Source: an uncultured Clostridia bacterium (GTDB taxonomy: Bacteria; Bacillota; Clostridia; Oscillospirales; Acutalibacteraceae). Taken from it: a DNA stretch of 52,568 bases. The DNA lies in NCBI GenBank assembly GCA_947595635.1, contig CANQEU010000009.1, positions 1 to 52,568 on the forward strand, in the 5' to 3' direction. A program made the translations under genes and the position numbers. The notes under the pieces were generated by a model. That model saw only the letters and a list, made by a program, of their open reading frames with translations. It was not told the DNA's origin and ran no database searches. Below are positions 49,852-52,568 of this stretch, piece by piece (positions within the stretch are counted from its first letter, which is position 1; each line of letters begins with the position of its first letter).

Positions 49852-50850
49852 ATGTCAAAAGCAAAATATCTAATTAATCGGATATTAAAATTGGATTTTA
49901 AAAATATGTTTGCTGTTGCAAAAGCAGTTTCCAAAAAATCGCACAAGCCTTTTATAGTCATTTTTACGGATATGATAAAATGCGGATTAAAATACCAGGC
50001 AGGATATTATGACTATCAGGAGTTTGAGTTTTATAATATAAGTCGGGACAAGCGTAATACCTACCTTACAAGAGGCAAAAACAATGAAATAATAAAAAAA
50101 TATAACGACAAAAGCTATTTTCATATTTTCAACGACAAAATTGAATTTAACACGGTATTTTCCGATTATTTAAAGCGCGGCTGGATAAACGCGGGCGAGG
50201 CAAGCGTTGACGAGTTTATAAAATTCACGCTTGAGCACCCAAATATAATTGCGAAAATAGTTGACGGCGAGGGCGGAGCAGGAATTGAAAAATACACAAT
50301 AAAGGACGAGGCCGAGGCACGCGGCGTATATGAGAGAATAAAGGCTGAAAATCAGCTTCTTGTTGAAGAATTTGTAAATCAGCACCCCGATTTGAACGTG
50401 CTTTATCCGAACTCCGTAAACACCATGAGAATGTTTACTATTTTCAAAGACGGCAAAGGTCATTTTCTTCAGGCGGTGCTGAAAATGGGCAACGGCGGAG
50501 TTGTTGATAATTTTTCAAGCGGCGGTATGTATACCTTTGTTGAGGACGACGGCACCGTTGAGGTTCCGGCTATAGACAAGGCGGACAAGATATATGAAAA
50601 GCATCCCGCAACCGGCACAAGCATAATAGGCTTTAAGGTTCCTATGTTCAAGCAGGCTGTAGAGCTTGTTGAAAGCGCCGCGGCAGTTGTTCCCCAGGTC
50701 GCGTATGTCGGCTGGGACGTTGCAATAAGCGATTCCGGCCCCGTTTTGATAGAGGGCAACTGTTTTCCGGGCGTATTCCAAAAGCGGTCAAGCTTCAGCA
50801 AAAACGGAGAGGGCATTATACCTAAATATTCAAAATATATAGATATATAA
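49852..50850 (+). CDS. Sugar-transfer-associated ATP-grasp protein
   Basis: 332 residues of the ATP-grasp family often found in polysaccharide gene clusters. IIAKIVDGEGGAGIEKY contains the ATP-binding lysine and glycine loop. LLVEEFVNQHPDL and NTMRMFTIFKDG are central strands, and the end shows WDVAISDSGPVLIEGNCFPG, where the Glu-Asn pair binds magnesium. The reaction is probably ligation of an amino acid or similar group to a glycan precursor; the substrate cannot be told. GGGAGG lies upstream of ATG 49852. The next gene starts 39 nt after its stop. Confidence 0.85.
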   Translation: MSKAKYLINRILKLDFKNMFAVAKAVSKKSHKPFIVIFTDMIKCGLKYQAGYYDYQEFEFYNISRDKRNTYLTRGKNNEIIKKYNDKSYFHIFNDKIEFNTVFSDYLKRGWINAGEASVDEFIKFTLEHPNIIAKIVDGEGGAGIEKYTIKDEAEARGVYERIKAENQLLVEEFVNQHPDLNVLYPNSVNTMRMFTIFKDGKGHFLQAVLKMGNGGVVDNFSSGGMYTFVEDDGTVEVPAIDKADKIYEKHPATGTSIIGFKVPMFKQAVELVESAAAVVPQVAYVGWDVAISDSGPVLIEGNCFPGVFQKRSSFSKNGEGIIPKYSKYIDI

Positions 50851-50889
50851 AATATTATTTATAATTCACTATTTGGAGCAAACGAATAA

Positions 50890-52371
50890 ATGAAAAACAA
50901 AAAAACGATATTCCTTATTTTAACGGCGGTTTTAATTGCAGCCATATCGTTTATCTACATTATTATAAACGGTCAAACCTACAGATTGTCACTGCCAAGC
51001 TTAGACGGAAAAATAAGCGAAATAAACGTGTCGTATGATAACGAGGGAATTCTTAAACGCGGCGAAACAAACGTAGACTATAACGCCAAAATCCACGAAA
51101 ACAATTATATCGAGCTGAAATCTGTATCGGCAGGCAATACGAATGTAAAATTAACGGTCGTGCTTGAAGACGATTATTTTGTGACAAGCACAACTCCTAT
51201 GAGCGTAAACAATATGGGTATCGTATTTTGTAATATCTCCTCGATACCCGACTTTAACGGCGCTGAGATTATCGTTATAGCGTTAAGCGCTTATCTTCTG
51301 ATTATATGCGTCGTTATGGTTTTTTCTTTCATACGCCAAATTAAAATCAGCATTTATTCGTATAAAAGTATAATTTATCTCGGCGTTGCTCTGTTCACAC
51401 TGTTTCTGTGCGTGCATATCGTCACGTTTTTGTCGGGATATTTCAATATGACCTACTCAAACAAGATATATTATTTATTTCAATCAATCATAATATCTTT
51501 ACCTCGGTTTGGCATATTCCTCTTCCCGTCGGTTGAAATAATGTGCGTGGCGGTTTCCGTAAGTAATATCGCGCTTATCAGGCACGAGGGCAAACGGCCT
51601 GCCAACATACTCGGAATAGCCCTTAGCATATGCCTTTTCTTATTAATAGCGGCGATGATACTGCCGGAGTTTATTTATCCCTTTTTGCCAATGGATTCGA
51701 GCCTTGAATTGTTTATTCGCATGTTCTCTGCGCTTCAGCTTTTCTTCGGCTGGGTTCTCGGATACTTTGAATGTCTGCTGTTAAGCTCAATAATATGCGG
51801 TATAATATCGGCTCGCCATACTCCAAAATATGATAAGGACTATATAATAATTCTCGGCTGCGGAATAGCCAAGGACGGCAGCCTGCTGCCGCTTTTAAGA
51901 GGAAGAACCGACAGGGCTGTTGAATTTTATAAAAAGCAAAAGGAATTGACAGGCAAGTCAGCCGTGCTGATACCGTCCGGCGGTCAGGGCGCAAATGAAA
52001 TAATTTCAGAGGCAGAGGCCATGCGCAATTATCTTATCTCTCAGGGCATACCTCAGGACGATATAATAATGGAGGATAAGTCCACAACCACCTATGAAAA
52101 CATGCTGTTTTCAAAGCGCATAATTGACTCCGAAAATCCAAACGGACAGGTTGCATTTTCAACAACGAATTACCATGTATTCAGAAGCGGCATTTTCGCA
52201 AACAAGGTCGGTCTGAACGCCGAAGGAATGGGAAGCCGCACAAAATGGTATTTCTGGCCGAACGCTTTTTTGAGAGAGCTTGCCGGAGTTATAGCGTCAA
52301 AGCTTAAAATCAATATTGCCATTGTAACTATATTTGCGCTTTTTTCTATTGCGGCGACATTTTTAATTTAG
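50890..52371 (+). CDS. Membrane protein with YdcF/SanA-type (DUF218) domain
   Basis: 493 residues. An N-terminal membrane helix (residues 5-27) is followed by an outside domain of about 100 residues. Five or so helices lie between 125 and 305. The DUF218 domain spans about 315-470, with DYIIILGCGIAKDGSLLPLL, LIPSGGQGANE, STTTYENMLFSK and STTNYHVFRS. One last helix ends the chain. DUF218 proteins (SanA, ElyC, YdcF) affect envelope precursor handling in other bacteria; their exact chemistry is unsettled. It likely forms a unit with the ATP-grasp gene. The terminator follows at 52431. Confidence 0.85.
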   Translation: MKNKKTIFLILTAVLIAAISFIYIIINGQTYRLSLPSLDGKISEINVSYDNEGILKRGETNVDYNAKIHENNYIELKSVSAGNTNVKLTVVLEDDYFVTSTTPMSVNNMGIVFCNISSIPDFNGAEIIVIALSAYLLIICVVMVFSFIRQIKISIYSYKSIIYLGVALFTLFLCVHIVTFLSGYFNMTYSNKIYYLFQSIIISLPRFGIFLFPSVEIMCVAVSVSNIALIRHEGKRPANILGIALSICLFLLIAAMILPEFIYPFLPMDSSLELFIRMFSALQLFFGWVLGYFECLLLSSIICGIISARHTPKYDKDYIIILGCGIAKDGSLLPLLRGRTDRAVEFYKKQKELTGKSAVLIPSGGQGANEIISEAEAMRNYLISQGIPQDDIIMEDKSTTTYENMLFSKRIIDSENPNGQVAFSTTNYHVFRSGIFANKVGLNAEGMGSRTKWYFWPNAFLRELAGVIASKLKINIAIVTIFALFSIAATFLI

Positions 52372-52430
52372 CGCTTTCGCAAACCGAACTGCGGCTTTAC
52401 TTTATTTTATTTCATAAATAATGTTTAAAA

Positions 52431-52475
52431 AGCCTTAAGGGGATATTTTCCCTTAAGGCTCAATTTGTTATTTTA
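52431..52475 (+). terminator. Intrinsic terminator after the YdcF-type gene
   Basis: AGCCTTAAGGG (52431-52441) pairs with CCCTTAAGGCT (52450-52460), then CAATTTGTTATTTT. Confidence 0.85.
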
Positions 52476-52483
52476 TCTATGTA

Positions 52484-52550
52484 ATCCTTGAACCGCAGTC
52501 AGACTATGACCGCAGCTTTACCGACTTGCGCCGGCAAAGCTGCTACTTTA
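52484..52550. repeat. Dispersed repeat R2, second copy (inverted relative to 23738-23787)
   Basis: 52501-52550 is the exact reverse complement of 23738-23787. It contains the hairpin GCAGCTTT (52512-52519) / AAAGCTGC (52536-52543). It is preceded by CCTTGAACCGCAG, the same string found at the start of both R1 copies, so R1 and R2 look modular. The window ends just after it. Confidence 0.85.
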
Positions 52551-52568
52551 TATTAGTTTGTTATGCAA

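Overview
The window looks like a chromosomal segment from a spore-forming, anaerobic Clostridia member, most likely Oscillospiraceae (Ruminococcus / [Eubacterium] siraeum type). The reasons are gene content and style: spoVAC, yqfC, yqfD and ylbJ point to endospores; two secreted proteins carry type I dockerins (cellulosome-type); and there are a split two-subunit transketolase, PyrK/PyrDB, DUF512 next to der, and AGG-rich ribosome binding sites. Base composition is moderate and coding density is high. I see no rRNA, tRNA, CRISPR, transposase or prophage genes. The family assignment is inference from content, not from a database comparison.

Layout. 40-4787 (minus): yceD/DUF177-rpmF, then DUF512-der-plsY-luxS. 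5146-8810 (minus): a secreted CotH-kinase protein with a starch-binding-like domain and dockerin, then birA. 9107-10903 (plus): split transketolase. 11028-15055 (minus): pyrF, pyrC, an unknown membrane protein, and acpP. 15329-23441 (plus): aroE, aroK, then aroF-tyrA-aroB-aroA-aroC-pheA, almost the whole route from DAHP to prephenate, phenylpyruvate and hydroxyphenylpyruvate. Between aroK and aroF lie a near-consensus promoter, a 27-codon Phe/Tyr-rich leader peptide and an intrinsic terminator, the layout of ribosome-mediated attenuation. 23442-24059: repeats. 24060-29066 (minus): cysteine desulfurase, thiI, a large class B sortase with a cytosolic N-terminal domain, and a small partner. 29301-33110 (minus): glmS and a nucleotide-sugar dehydratase. 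33111-33715: a strongly structured non-coding element. 33716-38617: spoVAC, pduL, an unknown ASKHA-fold protein, a radical SAM protein and yqfD/yqfC. 38701-41635 (plus): ylbJ and asnB. 41760-46293 (minus): alanine symporter, pyrD, pyrK and a transglutaminase-like lipoprotein.

The most unusual part is 46294-49601. A gene at 47332 encodes an ECF-type sigma factor (regions 2 and 4) fused through a transmembrane helix and a Thr/Glu/Lys-rich linker to an extracytoplasmic module with a Cys-x-Cys...His...His pattern. Upstream are five tandem, diverged copies of a 130-160 bp unit. Each holds a sequence shaped like an ECF promoter (AACC, 16 nt, CGTCTTA or TGTCTTA) plus a hairpin. Downstream is a small secreted dockerin protein carrying the same extracytoplasmic module, identical over 147 bp at DNA level. 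I read this as a candidate membrane-tethered, self-amplifying sigma factor system with a matching secreted partner. That reading is inference from sequence layout.

The window ends with a sugar-transfer-associated ATP-grasp protein, a YdcF-type membrane protein, and a copy of a dispersed hairpin repeat also present in inverted orientation near 23.75 kb.
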